From NCBI RefSeq assembly GCF_030864005.1, contig NZ_CP132976.1, forward strand, positions 3,410,001-3,474,000: 64,000 bases of DNA. Reading direction: 5' to 3'. The position numbers were made by a program, and so were the translations under genes. Below the pieces are notes generated by a model. The model worked only from the letters and a program-made list of their open reading frames with translations. It did not search any database and was not told the origin of the DNA. Of this stretch, positions 27,055-36,434 are shown piece after piece. This DNA comes from Achromobacter seleniivolatilans (GTDB lineage: Bacteria > Pseudomonadota > Gammaproteobacteria > Burkholderiales > Burkholderiaceae_B). Every line of letters starts with the position of its first letter. The stretch's first letter is position 1.

Positions 27055-27092
27055 AAGATGCGGCGTGGCGCCAATAGCCGCAGCCGCATCTT
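27055..27092 (+). repeat. Intergenic hairpin between binding-protein and permease genes
   Basis: AAGATGCGGC and GCCGCATCTT are perfect 10-bp arms around 18 nt, 17 bp after the binding-protein stop. There is no T tract. Such hairpins often protect the upstream mRNA and make the binding protein more abundant than the permeases. Confidence 0.7.
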
Positions 27093-27134
27093 GAATTTGC
27101 TCGCTTCCCTTCGCACGCGCAGGATTTTCACAAG

Positions 27135-28022
27135 ATGACTGACCTTTTCGGCATCCCTATACAGGCCTTGTTTGGCCAGCTATTACTGGGCCTGGTCAAC
27201 GGTTCCTTCTATGCCATGCTGTCGCTCGGGCTGGCCGTTATCTTCGGGCTGCTGAACGTCATTAACTTCGCGCATGGCGCGCTCTATATGCTGGGCGCCT
27301 TTGTCGCCTGGATGGGGCTGTCGTACCTGGGGTTGAATTACTGGATCATGCTGATCCTGGCGCCGTTGGTCGTCGGGCTATTTGGCATATTGATCGAGAA
27401 ACTTCTGCTCAAACACCTGTACAAGCTTGACCACTTGTACGGGCTGCTGCTGACCTTCGGCCTGACGCTATTGATCGAAGGCCTGTTCCGCAGTTTTTAT
27501 GGGGTATCGGGCCAGCCCTACCCCACGCCTGAAGCCTTGCGGGGCGCAACCAATCTGGGCTTCATGATTCTGCCGAATTACCGCGGCTGGGTCGTGGCGG
27601 CATCGGTCGTGGTCTGTCTGGCGACCTGGTTTGTGATTGAACGCACCCGTCTGGGCGCCTTGCTGCGCGCCGGCACCGAGAACCCGCGCCTGGTCGAAGC
27701 CTTTGGTGTGAACGTGCCTCGCATGATCACGCTGACCTACGGTTTCGGCGTTGCGTTGGCAGGCTTTGCCGGCGTGCTGGCGGCTCCCGTGCTGCAAATT
27801 TCTCCGCTGATGGGATCAAACCTCATCATCGTCGTGTTCGCCGTGGTCGTGATCGGGGGCATGGGGTCCATCATGGGCGCCATCGTCACCGGATTGGGGC
27901 TGGGCGTGATTGAAGGACTGACCAAGGTGTTCTGGCCGGAAGCCTCCAGCACCGTCGTGTTCATCATCATGGCCATCGTTCTGTTGATCCGCCCGGCCGG
28001 GCTGTTCGGAAAAGAAAAATGA
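27135..28022 (+). CDS. livH: Liv-type ABC transporter permease LivH-like
   Basis: A 295-residue inner-membrane permease with about eight helices. The N-terminal LLGLVNGSFYAMLSLGLAVIFGLLNVINFAHGALYMLGAF is diagnostic of LivH permeases. The loop contacting the ATPase (RAGTENPRLVEAFGVNVPR) and the late GGMGSIMGAIVTGLGLGVIEG segment are present. It ends as livM begins (ATGA overlap at 28019-28022). Confidence 0.92.
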   Translation: MTDLFGIPIQALFGQLLLGLVNGSFYAMLSLGLAVIFGLLNVINFAHGALYMLGAFVAWMGLSYLGLNYWIMLILAPLVVGLFGILIEKLLLKHLYKLDHLYGLLLTFGLTLLIEGLFRSFYGVSGQPYPTPEALRGATNLGFMILPNYRGWVVAASVVVCLATWFVIERTRLGALLRAGTENPRLVEAFGVNVPRMITLTYGFGVALAGFAGVLAAPVLQISPLMGSNLIIVVFAVVVIGGMGSIMGAIVTGLGLGVIEGLTKVFWPEASSTVVFIIMAIVLLIRPAGLFGKEK

Positions 28023-29002
28023 ATCGTCAATTTCTGGGCTATGCGGTACTGGCCGTCGTGGTGGCCATACTTCCCTTTGTCGGGGTGTATCCGATCTTCG
28101 CCATGAAGATCATGTGCTACGCGCTTTTCGCCTGCGCATTCAACCTGCTGCTGGGCTTTACCGGGCTGCTCTCGTTCGGGCATGCCGCCTTTCTGGGCAG
28201 TGCGGCGTATGCGGCCGGTCATGCCATGAAGGTCTGGGGTTTTCCGACCGAAATCGGCCTGCTGTTCGGCGTGGGCGTTGCTGCGCTGCTGGGTCTGGCA
28301 ATGGGCGCCATCGCCATCCGGCGCAGCGGCATTTACTTCGCCATGATCACGCTGGCGCTGGCGCAGATGGTGTTCTTCTTCTTCCTGCAGGCCAAGTTCA
28401 CCGGCGGCGAAGACGGCCTGCAAAGCGTACCGCGCGGCACCTTGCTGGGGCTGGTGGATCTGTCCAAGGACATCAACCTGTACTACGTGGTGATGGGCAT
28501 TTTCATCATCGGCTACTTCATCATCTGGCGCACCGTGAACTCGCCCTTCGGGCAAGTCCTGCAAGCGCTGCGTGAGAACGAGCCGCGTGCGGTTTCGCTG
28601 GGCTACGATGTGGACCGATTCAAGCTGCTGGCCTTTGTGCTGTCGGCAGCGCTGGCTGGGTTGGCAGGCGCCACGAAGACGCTGGTGTTCGTGTCCGCCA
28701 CCTTGTCCGACGCGACCTGGCAGATGTCCGGCCTGGTGATCCTGATGACGCTGATCGGCGGACTGGGCACCCTGACAGGTCCTATTCTTGGCGCGTTCAT
28801 CGTGGTTCTGCTGGAAAACAAGGTGGGCGATTTTGGCCAGATGATGGCCAACCTGACCGGCGTGGACTGGTTCCTGCGCCTGGGCGAATCCGTCACGATC
28901 GTGATCGGCCTGATCTTCGTGATCTGCGTGCTGGCCTTCCGCCGCGGCATTGTGGGCGAGCTTGGCGCGTTCATTGATCGAAGACGCGCTGCCCGCGCCT
29001 GA
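28019..29002 (+). CDS. livM: Liv-type ABC transporter permease LivM-like
   Basis: A 327-residue second permease. Typical LivM features are NLLLGFTGLLSFGHAAFLGSAAY, the ATPase-coupling loop ALRENEPRAVSLGYDVDRFK, and LIGGLGTLTGPILGAF. Unlike the second operon in this window, it is not fused to an ATPase domain. It is the last gene of the operon; a 12-bp stem-loop follows. Confidence 0.92.
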   Translation: MNRQFLGYAVLAVVVAILPFVGVYPIFAMKIMCYALFACAFNLLLGFTGLLSFGHAAFLGSAAYAAGHAMKVWGFPTEIGLLFGVGVAALLGLAMGAIAIRRSGIYFAMITLALAQMVFFFFLQAKFTGGEDGLQSVPRGTLLGLVDLSKDINLYYVVMGIFIIGYFIIWRTVNSPFGQVLQALRENEPRAVSLGYDVDRFKLLAFVLSAALAGLAGATKTLVFVSATLSDATWQMSGLVILMTLIGGLGTLTGPILGAFIVVLLENKVGDFGQMMANLTGVDWFLRLGESVTIVIGLIFVICVLAFRRGIVGELGAFIDRRRAARA

Positions 29003-29027
29003 GTCCGCAGGATGTAGGCGAAGTACA

Positions 29028-29056
29028 AATCGGGGCCGCTCACTGCGGCCCCGATT
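29028..29056 (+). terminator. Stem-loop after livM
   Basis: AATCGGGGCCGC, TCACT loop and GCGGCCCCGATT form a perfect 12-bp stem 25 bp after the livM stop. The T tract is poor. Confidence 0.65.
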
Positions 29057-29120
29057 GCATTCAAGGGCTCAGATCCGCCACCGTACAATAATCAGCACCC
29101 AATCAAACAGGTGCCCGACC

Positions 29121-30146
29121 ATGCGCAACCCGCATCCGCTCGCTCCCGTCTTAGGCGCCGTGGCGCTGGCCGCCGCCCTGCTTGCGCCCGCCGCCCAAGC
29201 CGCCCCCAGCGCCACCCCCACTTGCGAAATCAATCGTCCCGTCCGCTTCAGCGGCCTGAACTGGGAGTCCAATCTGGTCTTGGCCGGTATTGAACGGTAT
29301 GTGCTGGAACACGGTTACGGCTGCAAGACCACGGTCGAAATTGGCGAAACCTTGCCCATGCTGGCGGCCCTGCAACGCGGCGATGTGGATGTGACCCCCG
29401 AAGTCTGGCCCGGCCAGATCGAGGGCGCCTGGAAGAAGGCGTTGGCCAGCGGCAAGGTCATCGGCGTGGGCCACGTGTATGACGCGGGCGAAGGCTGGTA
29501 TGTGCCGCGATACACCGCCGAGCGCCACCCTGAATTGAAGGCCGCGTCCGACCTGAAGCGCTTTAAGGAAGTCTTTGCCGATCCCGAAGATCCCGGGCGC
29601 GGCCGTATCTATGGCTGCCCCGCCGGCTGGGCTTGCGGCACGCTGAACGACAACCTGCTGCGCGCGCTGGACTTGGATAAGGACTATTCGCTGTTCGCGC
29701 CCGGCTCCGGCGCCGCGCAAAAGGCGGCCATCGTGTCGGCCTATAAACGCAAGCGGGACATCGTCTTCTACTACTGGACGCCCACGTCGCTCGTCGGCGC
29801 GCTGGACCTGGTGAAGCTGGAACTGCCAGCCTTCGATCAGACCGCCTACACCTGCTTGACCGACCCCAAGTGTGCGCAACCTTCCGCCACCGAATTCAAA
29901 CCGAATCCTGTCGTGACCGGCGTGAACGCGGCGTTCGCCAAGGATGCGCCCAAGCTGACCGAATTCCTTAGCAAACTCACGGTGCCCGATGACGCCATCA
30001 ACGCCACTTTGGGATGGCTGGAAAATGAGGGCAAAGAACCCGAGGACGCCGCCCGCTATTTCCTGAAGCAATATGGGTCCGTATGGCGGCAGTGGATGCC
30101 AGCCGATGTGGCTGACCGGGTACAGGCGGCGCTTGCGCGCGAGTGA
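29121..30146 (+). CDS. Orphan ProX/OpuAC-type ABC substrate-binding protein
   Basis: A 341-residue periplasmic protein with a signal peptide (about 1-28, cleavage AQA-APS). The fold is that of glycine betaine/choline-type binding proteins (OpuAC): INRPVRFSGLNWESN, GDVDVTPEVWPGQ and DIVFYYWTPTSLV supply the aromatic residues that usually cage a quaternary ammonium group. No permease or ATPase of the ProVW/OpuA type is adjacent, so it must work with components elsewhere or as a scavenging receptor. The nearby phosphocholine-type phospholipase C could release choline, but this link is inference. The real start is ATG 29121. Confidence 0.82.
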   Translation: MRNPHPLAPVLGAVALAAALLAPAAQAAPSATPTCEINRPVRFSGLNWESNLVLAGIERYVLEHGYGCKTTVEIGETLPMLAALQRGDVDVTPEVWPGQIEGAWKKALASGKVIGVGHVYDAGEGWYVPRYTAERHPELKAASDLKRFKEVFADPEDPGRGRIYGCPAGWACGTLNDNLLRALDLDKDYSLFAPGSGAAQKAAIVSAYKRKRDIVFYYWTPTSLVGALDLVKLELPAFDQTAYTCLTDPKCAQPSATEFKPNPVVTGVNAAFAKDAPKLTEFLSKLTVPDDAINATLGWLENEGKEPEDAARYFLKQYGSVWRQWMPADVADRVQAALARE

Positions 30147-30274
30147 TGCCTGAGCACTGCTTGTTGAGATAGAGAAAACGGGGCAGGCGCCCCTGACCGC
30201 GCCCGCTCCTCATGTATCCTGACGTTTCGGCGCCAACGATGCGCCACCCCAATTCGAGTGAAGGAAGAAAATCA

Positions 30275-31120
30275 ATGGACGCCCTGTTTTGGCATGAAGG
30301 TCACTGGACCACCGAAAACCCCAAGTTGCTCGGCCCGGCCGACCATGCCTTCTGGATGGCCAGCATGGTCTTTGACGGCGCGCGCGCTTTCCGCGGCCTG
30401 ACGCCTGACCTGGATCTGCACTGCCAGCGCGTTGTGCGCTCGGCTGAAAAAATGCTGATGAAGCCCCAGATCAGCTGGGAAGCCATCCAGAAGCTGTGCC
30501 TGGAAGCCGTAGCCAAGTTCCCGGCAGGCACCGAGCTCTACATCAAGCCCATGTTCTTCTGCGCCGACGGTTTCCTGCTGCCCGACGCCGACAAGACCCT
30601 GTTCGTGCTGCACGTGTTCAAGGTTCCAATGCCGGGCGAACAAGGCTTCTCCGCCTGCTTCTCCAGCTTCGCCCGCTCGTGGCCGAACATGGCGCCGACC
30701 GACGCCAAGGCGTCCTGCCTGTATCCCAACGGCCAGCGCGCCATCCGCGAAGCCGCTGAAAAGGGTTTCGACAACGCCATCATGCTGGACGGCGCGGGCA
30801 ACATCGCAGAGTTCGCCACCAGCAACTTGTGGATCGCCAAAAACGGCGTCGTCTCCACACCGGTCGACAACGGCACCTTCCTGAACGGCATCACACGCCG
30901 CCGCGTGCTGGCCTTGTTGAAGGCTGATGGCGTGGAAGTGCAAGAACGCAGCCTGACGCGCGCTGACATCGAAGATGCCGACGAGGTGTTCTCGTCCGGC
31001 AACTACGGCAAGGTGGTCCACGTGAACCGCGTGGAAGACCGCGCCCTGGAATACGGCCCCATCGCCCGCCGCGCGCACAAGCTGTACATGGACTACGCGG
31101 AAAGCACCGGCCGCAAGTAA
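30275..31120 (+). CDS. Class IV PLP aminotransferase, branched-chain amino acid aminotransferase-like
   Basis: A 281-residue fold-type IV aminotransferase. K145 in TDAKASCLYPNGQRAI is the expected PLP lysine. E179 in GNIAEFATSNLW is the cofactor-nitrogen contact. The N-terminal VFDGARAFRG matches the substrate-entry motif of IlvE-like enzymes. The family converts Leu/Ile/Val and 2-oxo acids, but D-amino acid aminotransferases and other class IV enzymes share these motifs, and this protein is a little shorter than E. coli IlvE (309). AAGGAAG precedes the ATG. It stands alone, downstream of the ProX-like gene. Confidence 0.8.
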   Translation: MDALFWHEGHWTTENPKLLGPADHAFWMASMVFDGARAFRGLTPDLDLHCQRVVRSAEKMLMKPQISWEAIQKLCLEAVAKFPAGTELYIKPMFFCADGFLLPDADKTLFVLHVFKVPMPGEQGFSACFSSFARSWPNMAPTDAKASCLYPNGQRAIREAAEKGFDNAIMLDGAGNIAEFATSNLWIAKNGVVSTPVDNGTFLNGITRRRVLALLKADGVEVQERSLTRADIEDADEVFSSGNYGKVVHVNRVEDRALEYGPIARRAHKLYMDYAESTGRK

Positions 31121-31176
31121 GCCGCGCCACGTACACCGCCTATACGGACTGATCCGCAACGCGGAATACCTCCTCA

Positions 31177-31203
31177 ACACTGCCCGCTCCTTGCGGGCAG
31201 TGT
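31177..31203 (+). terminator. Stem-loop after the class IV aminotransferase gene
   Basis: ACACTGCCCGC, TCCTT and GCGGGCAGTGT make a perfect 11-bp stem just 17 bp before the phospholipase C start. It lacks a T run and may also sit in the leader of that gene. Confidence 0.6.
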
Positions 31204-31220
31204 CGTATCCCAGGTGCCCC

Positions 31221-33374
31221 ATGCACACAAGACGCGATTTCCTGCGCAACAGCGCAACCCTGGCAGGCGCCGGCAGCGCGCTGGCGCTGCTGCCAGCGTC
31301 CATCCGCCGCGCGTTGGCCATCCCGGCCAACAACCGAACGGGCACGATCCGCGATGTTGAGCACATTGTCATTTTCATGCAGGAAAATCGCGCGTTCGAT
31401 CACTACTTCGGCGGACTGGCTGGCGTGCGTGGATTTGGCGATCGCTTCCCTATCCCCGTTCCTGATAGCCCAGACGCGCGTCACCGCACTGTCTGGGCGC
31501 AGTACAACGACAGGCCGGACGAAGGCGGCCCGCGCACGGTATTGCCCTATCACCTGGACACGCGCCAGGCCTACGAAACGATGCGGGTCGCAAGTACGCC
31601 GCACACCTGGTCCAACGCCCAGGACGCGTGGGATGCTGGCCGCATGGGCCGCTGGCCGGCCGCCAAGAAAAACCATTCGATGTCGTACTTCACCGACGCC
31701 GACATGCCTTTCCAGTACGCCATGGCGCGCGCCTTTACGATCTGCGACGCCTACCACTGTTCATTCACTGGCGGCACCAACACGAACCGCCTGTTCCTGT
31801 GGACTGGCACCAACGACGGGGCAGGAACCGGCAACGGCCCAGCGCTGGGCAACGTCTACAACAAGCTGAAAGGCGGGGACCCGGCAGGCGCCTACACCTG
31901 GACCACCTATCCCGAACGGCTGGAGCAAGCTGGCATCAGCTGGCGCATTTATCAGAACATGGCGGACAACTATTCGCTGAACCCCACCGCCGGGTTCAAG
32001 GCGTACCGCGATGCTTTCCACGCTGTGCCTGGTTCCATGACTGCGCTAAAGGAAAAGGCGCTCACGACGCGCGACCTGGATCTGCTGCGCCAAGATGTAC
32101 TGGACGGCACGCTGCCGCAGGTGTCCTGGATCTGCGCCACCAAGGCTGGCTCGGAACACCCCAGTCCGTCCAGCCCGGCACAGGGCGCCGACTACACGGC
32201 CCGCGTACTGGACGCGTTGACGGCCAACCCTGATGTCTGGAGCAAAACCGTCCTGCTGCTGATGTTTGATGAGAACGACGGATTCTTTGACCACATGCCG
32301 CCGCCCGCACCGCCTTCGCGAGATGCGTCCGGCGACCTGGCCGGCGCGTCCACGGTCGACACGCGGGGCGAATATCACGAGATCATCACAGGGGTGGAAA
32401 AAGACGACACGCCTGCGCATCTGCATGGCGTCTATGGTCTGGGTCCACGCGTGCCCATGTATGTCCTGTCGCCCTGGACCAAGGGCGGCTGGGTGAACTC
32501 GCAAGTGTTTGACCACACCTCGGTGCTGCGTTTTGTGGAACAACGCTTCGGGGTGACTGAACCCAATATTTCGCCTTGGCGCCGGGCAGTCTGCGGCGAT
32601 CTGATGTCGATATTCGATTTCGCCACGCCGAACAACGACGATCTCTTGCGCGGCCTGCCTGCTACCGCAGCACGGGCTGCACAGGCGGCTGCGCTGCCTG
32701 GCACCGTCACACCGCCCGCGCCCGCCAAGCCTGCTCTTGCCCGCCAACAACGCGGCATACGGCCTTCGCGTGCGCTGCCCTATGCACTGCAAGCCCATGC
32801 GCACGAGAACGAAGCCAGCGTCACGCTGCGCTTCGAGAACACAGGCGCGGCGGCGGCCGTGCTGCATGTGTATGACCGCCTGCATCTGGAACACGGGCCG
32901 CGGCGTTATACCGTTACCCCTGGCAGTCATCTTGAAGGGGTGTGGCAAACGCAGGACGTCGATGGGCGGTATGACTTATGGGTGCTGGGTCCGAACGGCT
33001 TTCACCGCCACTGCGCGGGCCGCATTCGGCAGGCATCGCGGTCTGCCCTTGACCTGACTGCAACCTACGCATCGGCCGGCGCGCGATTGCTTGTGGCGGT
33101 GCGTAATCCCAGCGAGCAAACCCGCCGTTACCGCATTACCGCCAACGCTTACGACTACCCGCGCGCAGCCGACGCCCTGTTGGCGCCAGGCGAGACCGCC
33201 AATCTATCCTGGAACATGTCGGGCAGCGCGGGCTGGTACGATATTTCACTGCGCGATCAGGATGATCCCGCGTTCCTGCGACGGTTGGCGGGACGCATTG
33301 AAACCGGTGCGCCTTCAACATCCGACCCCGCGATGGGGCAAGCGCTGATACTCCAATGGATACCCCAACCGTGA
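31221..33374 (+). CDS. Phosphocholine-type phospholipase C, Tat-exported
   Basis: A 717-residue enzyme of the PlcH/PlcN (acid phosphatase AcpA-like) superfamily that hydrolyses phosphatidylcholine or sphingomyelin headgroups. The N-terminus MHTRRDFLRNSATLAGAGS is a twin-arginine signal. The catalytic domain starts HIVIFMQENRAFDHYFGGLAGVRGF with the nucleophile/metal region, and includes CSFTGGTNTNRLFLWTG and LMFDENDGFFDHMPPP. The C-terminal part (about 515-700) contains two beta domains typical of this family (LRFENTGAAAAVLHVYD and YDLWVLGPNGFHRH). The Tat signal implies it folds in the cytoplasm before secretion. Haemolytic or not cannot be told. The next gene begins inside its last 19 bp. 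Confidence 0.9.
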   Translation: MHTRRDFLRNSATLAGAGSALALLPASIRRALAIPANNRTGTIRDVEHIVIFMQENRAFDHYFGGLAGVRGFGDRFPIPVPDSPDARHRTVWAQYNDRPDEGGPRTVLPYHLDTRQAYETMRVASTPHTWSNAQDAWDAGRMGRWPAAKKNHSMSYFTDADMPFQYAMARAFTICDAYHCSFTGGTNTNRLFLWTGTNDGAGTGNGPALGNVYNKLKGGDPAGAYTWTTYPERLEQAGISWRIYQNMADNYSLNPTAGFKAYRDAFHAVPGSMTALKEKALTTRDLDLLRQDVLDGTLPQVSWICATKAGSEHPSPSSPAQGADYTARVLDALTANPDVWSKTVLLLMFDENDGFFDHMPPPAPPSRDASGDLAGASTVDTRGEYHEIITGVEKDDTPAHLHGVYGLGPRVPMYVLSPWTKGGWVNSQVFDHTSVLRFVEQRFGVTEPNISPWRRAVCGDLMSIFDFATPNNDDLLRGLPATAARAAQAAALPGTVTPPAPAKPALARQQRGIRPSRALPYALQAHAHENEASVTLRFENTGAAAAVLHVYDRLHLEHGPRRYTVTPGSHLEGVWQTQDVDGRYDLWVLGPNGFHRHCAGRIRQASRSALDLTATYASAGARLLVAVRNPSEQTRRYRITANAYDYPRAADALLAPGETANLSWNMSGSAGWYDISLRDQDDPAFLRRLAGRIETGAPSTSDPAMGQALILQWIPQP

Positions 33375-33775
33375 AGCCCCCCGCCCCCTACGAAGACGCC
33401 GTGACATTCCAGTTCGGAGACTCGCCCGAACTGGCCGACGCCTTGCTGGCGCTGGTTTTGGCCGGCACGAAGACAGCCACCTGCGGCGCCTTGCACCACT
33501 TCAATGATCAAGAACCCGTGCCTGCCGTGGGCCGCCGCGACGTCGTGCTGGACGGACAGGGCCGGCCTGCCTGCGTCATCGAAACCACCAGCGTGCTGAT
33601 CCAGCGTTTTGATCAGGTGGATGAGGCCTTTGCACTGGCGGAAGGCGAAGGCCCCTACGACGTCTGGCGAGCCGAACACATTGCGTATTTTGATCGCAAC
33701 GGCGGCTATACCCCCGACATGATGCTGGTGTGCGAACGCTTCCGCGTCGCCGAAGTCTTTGATCGAAACTCGTAA
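33356..33775 (+). CDS. ASCH domain-containing protein
   Basis: A 139-residue cytosolic protein. The central region ADALLALVLAGTKTATCGAL, VVLDGQGRPACVIETTSV and the C-terminal YTPDMMLVCERFRVAEVF are the strands of the ASCH (PUA-like) fold. Some ASCH proteins bind or cut RNA or act as amidohydrolases of modified nucleosides, but the function here is unknown. It starts within the 3' end of the phospholipase C gene in another frame, so it is co-transcribed with it. A strong hairpin follows. Confidence 0.82.
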   Translation: MDTPTVKPPAPYEDAVTFQFGDSPELADALLALVLAGTKTATCGALHHFNDQEPVPAVGRRDVVLDGQGRPACVIETTSVLIQRFDQVDEAFALAEGEGPYDVWRAEHIAYFDRNGGYTPDMMLVCERFRVAEVFDRNS

Positions 33776-33780
33776 TGAAA

Positions 33781-33814
33781 AACGCCGGGCACTTTGCAGT
33801 GCCCGGCGTTCTTG
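33781..33814. terminator. Bidirectional terminator between the ASCH gene and livF
   Basis: AACGCCGGGCACT, TTGC loop and AGTGCCCGGCGTT give a perfect 13-bp stem between converging genes. T-rich flanks are short on both sides. Confidence 0.85.
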
Positions 33815-33832
33815 AAAGCAAAGCGCAGCCGG

Positions 33833-34594
33833 TCAGGCCTGCTCCGCGCCCTTGCCCAAACCCAGATAGCTTTCGATGACCTTGGGGTCGCCAGCCAGCT
33901 CGCGTGCCGGACCGTGCAAAATGACTTCGCCGGTTTCCAGCACATAACCGTAGTCGGCCACTTGCAGCGCCGCGCGGGCATTTTGTTCGACCAGCAAGAT
34001 CGCCACGCCGGTCTCGCGCAGACGCGCGATGATGTGGAAGATCTCGCGCACAATCCGCGGCGCCAGGCCCAGGCTGGGCTCATCCAGCATCAGCAAGGTA
34101 GGCTTGGCCATCAGCGCGCGGCCGACGGCAAGCATTTGCCGTTCACCGCCGGACAAGGTGCCAGCGTGTTGCGCACGCCGCTCACGCAGACGCGGGAACA
34201 GATCGAACACTTCGTTCAGGGTATCGCGCCAGCCGCTTTCACGGGCACGATAGCGGCGAAAGCCTCCCAGCAGCAGGTTATCTTCCACGGACATCGTGCC
34301 GAAGAGTTCGCGTCGTTCCGGCACCAGCGACATGCCGGCCGCCACGCGGCGCTCGACCTGCCAGCTGGACACATCGGTGCCCGCATATTGCACATTGCCG
34401 GCCGCATGGCCGGTTTGCGGCAGCGAACCCATCACGGCGTTCAGCATGGTGGACTTGCCCGCGCCATTCGCGCCGATCACGGTCACGATACTGCCAGCGG
34501 GGACGGTCAGCGTGGCACCCACCAATGCGCCGACCTTGCCATAGCGGGCCGACAGATTGGTGACTTCAAGTACGGGGGGTTGCGTCGCGCTCAT
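33833..34594 (-). CDS. livF: Liv-type ABC transporter ATP-binding protein LivF (second system)
   Basis: A 253-residue ATPase with a normal Walker A (GANGAGKST), signature LSGGERQMLAVGRALM, Walker B LLMLDEPSLGLAP and switch segment LLVEQNARAAL. Unlike the LivF in the first operon, all catalytic residues are present. The ATG (34592-34594) overlaps the livMG stop as TGATG, with AGGAGG upstream. A GTG one codon earlier would be too close to that ribosome-binding site. It is the last gene of the leftward operon. Confidence 0.93.
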   Translation of the reverse strand: MSATQPPVLEVTNLSARYGKVGALVGATLTVPAGSIVTVIGANGAGKSTMLNAVMGSLPQTGHAAGNVQYAGTDVSSWQVERRVAAGMSLVPERRELFGTMSVEDNLLLGGFRRYRARESGWRDTLNEVFDLFPRLRERRAQHAGTLSGGERQMLAVGRALMAKPTLLMLDEPSLGLAPRIVREIFHIIARLRETGVAILLVEQNARAALQVADYGYVLETGEVILHGPARELAGDPKVIESYLGLGKGAEQA

Positions 34595-36429
34595 CACACA
34601 CCTCCTGCCGACACGGGCTTGGCCTGATCCGCTTCGGGCAGGTCGTCGTCGATGCCGCCCAGATAGGCTTCCAGCACCGCCGGGTTCTTTTGCACGTCGG
34701 CCGGCACACCTTCGGCCAGCTTGGTGCCGAAATCCATCACCACGAGGTGGTTGGTCAGGCGCATCACAAAATCCATATCGTGTTCGACAAGCAGAATGCT
34801 CATGCCTTCCGCGCGCAGTTGTTCCAGCACGCGTGCCAGATCCTGCTTTTCCTTGTAGCGCAGGCCAGCGGCCGGCTCATCCAGCAGCAGCAACACAGGA
34901 TCGGCGGCAAGCGCCCGCGCGATTTCCAGAATACGTTGCTGGCCCAGCGCCAGGTTGCCCGCCTGTTCATACAGGTATTCGCCCAGGCCCACACGTTTGA
35001 CCTGCTCGGCGGCCTCGTGCAGCAACTGCGCTTCACGCGCGCGGTCAGCGTGCAACGCCCCCGCCCAAACGCCCACATCAGAGCGCAAGTGCGCACCCAA
35101 AGCCACGTTTTCCAGCACGGACATTCCAGGCAGCAATTGCACGTGCTGGAAGGTACGGCCCACACCCAGCTTGGCGATTTCACGCGCCGAACGGTTGTCG
35201 ATGCGCTGGTCCATGAACGTGACCTTGCCACGCGTGACCGGCAGCACGCCGCTGATCAGGTTGAAGGTCGTGCTTTTGCCCGCGCCGTTCGGGCCGATCA
35301 GGCCCATGATTTCGCCCGAGCGCACTTTGAAGGTGATGTCATTCACGGCCACCAGACCGCCGAATTCCTTGCGGATCGCATCCACTTCCAACACCACCTG
35401 ACCCGGCTGCGGACGCTGGCGCGTTGGCAAGGCCGGCGCCGGTGCGGGAGGCGCCAGATTGCGGCGCGAACCATCAGCGCCCGTGATGCTGCCCCACCAG
35501 CCCGACAGGATCGGCCACAGGCCGTTGCGGGCATATTGCAGCATCAGGATCAACAGCACGCCGAAGACGATCATCTCGAAGTTGGCGTTCGTGTCCAGCA
35601 GCTTGGGCAACAGGTTTTGCAGTTGATCCTTCAGCACCAGGATCACGCTGGAGCCCAGCAAGGCGCCCCACACGTAACCCGCGCCGCCGACCACCGCCAT
35701 GAACAGGTATTCAATACCGTAGTTCAAGCCGAAGGGGCTGGGGCTGACGGCGCGCTGCATGTGGGCGTACAACCAGCCCGAAATGCAAGCCAGCAACGCG
35801 GCCCAGACAAAGATCACGACCTTGTATGCAGCGGTGTTCACGCCCATGGATTCAGCCATGCCGGCGCCGCTTTTCAGCGCGCGGATAGCGCGGCCAGGAC
35901 GCGAGTTCAGCAGGTTTCGGGTCGCCCACAGCGCCAACAATACGAATACCCAGATCAGGTAATAGATGTGGCGGCCGCTGGCCAGCGAGATGCCGAAGAT
36001 GCTGAGGGGTTCGATGCCGGCAATGCCGTCATGCTTGCCCAGCATGTCGATATTGCCGAACAGGAAATACAGCGACAGGCTCCAGGCAATCGTGCCCAAG
36101 GGCAAATAGTGGCCCGACAGGCGCAACGTGATCGCGCCAAGCAGATAAGCCACAACGGCGGTGATGATCAGGCCGACAGGCAACGCCAGCCAGGGCGATA
36201 CGTCGTACTGCGTGGTCAGAAAAGCGGTGGTATATGCGCCCAGGCCGACGAACGCCGCCTGGCCGAATGACGTCAAGCCACCCACGCCAGTCAGCAGCAC
36301 CAGCCCCAGCACAACCAAGCTGGCCAGACCGATGTAATTGAGTTGCGTCACCCAGAATTCCGGCGTGACCGGCACTAATGGCAGGCCCGCCAGGACGACG
36401 ATGAATACGGCAAGCAAAATGCGGTTCAT
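34594..36429 (-). CDS. Fused LivM permease - LivG ATPase
   Basis: A 611-residue fusion. Residues about 1-310 are a LivM permease ([59 protein letters not shown]). After a Pro/Ala-rich linker ([18 protein letters not shown], about 327-344) come LivG ATPase residues 347-595: Walker [10 protein letters not shown], signature [15 protein letters not shown], Walker [12 protein letters not shown] and switch LVEHDMDFV. Such fusions are known in Burkholderiales; the frame is open throughout, so this is not a sequencing artefact. It lies 5 bp downstream of livH. Confidence 0.92.
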   Translation of the reverse strand: MNRILLAVFIVVLAGLPLVPVTPEFWVTQLNYIGLASLVVLGLVLLTGVGGLTSFGQAAFVGLGAYTTAFLTTQYDVSPWLALPVGLIITAVVAYLLGAITLRLSGHYLPLGTIAWSLSLYFLFGNIDMLGKHDGIAGIEPLSIFGISLASGRHIYYLIWVFVLLALWATRNLLNSRPGRAIRALKSGAGMAESMGVNTAAYKVVIFVWAALLACISGWLYAHMQRAVSPSPFGLNYGIEYLFMAVVGGAGYVWGALLGSSVILVLKDQLQNLLPKLLDTNANFEMIVFGVLLILMLQYARNGLWPILSGWWGSITGADGSRRNLAPPAPAPALPTRQRPQPGQVVLEVDAIRKEFGGLVAVNDITFKVRSGEIMGLIGPNGAGKSTTFNLISGVLPVTRGKVTFMDQRIDNRSAREIAKLGVGRTFQHVQLLPGMSVLENVALGAHLRSDVGVWAGALHADRAREAQLLHEAAEQVKRVGLGEYLYEQAGNLALGQQRILEIARALAADPVLLLLDEPAAGLRYKEKQDLARVLEQLRAEGMSILLVEHDMDFVMRLTNHLVVMDFGTKLAEGVPADVQKNPAVLEAYLGGIDDDLPEADQAKPVSAGGV

Positions 36430-36434
36430 GACGT

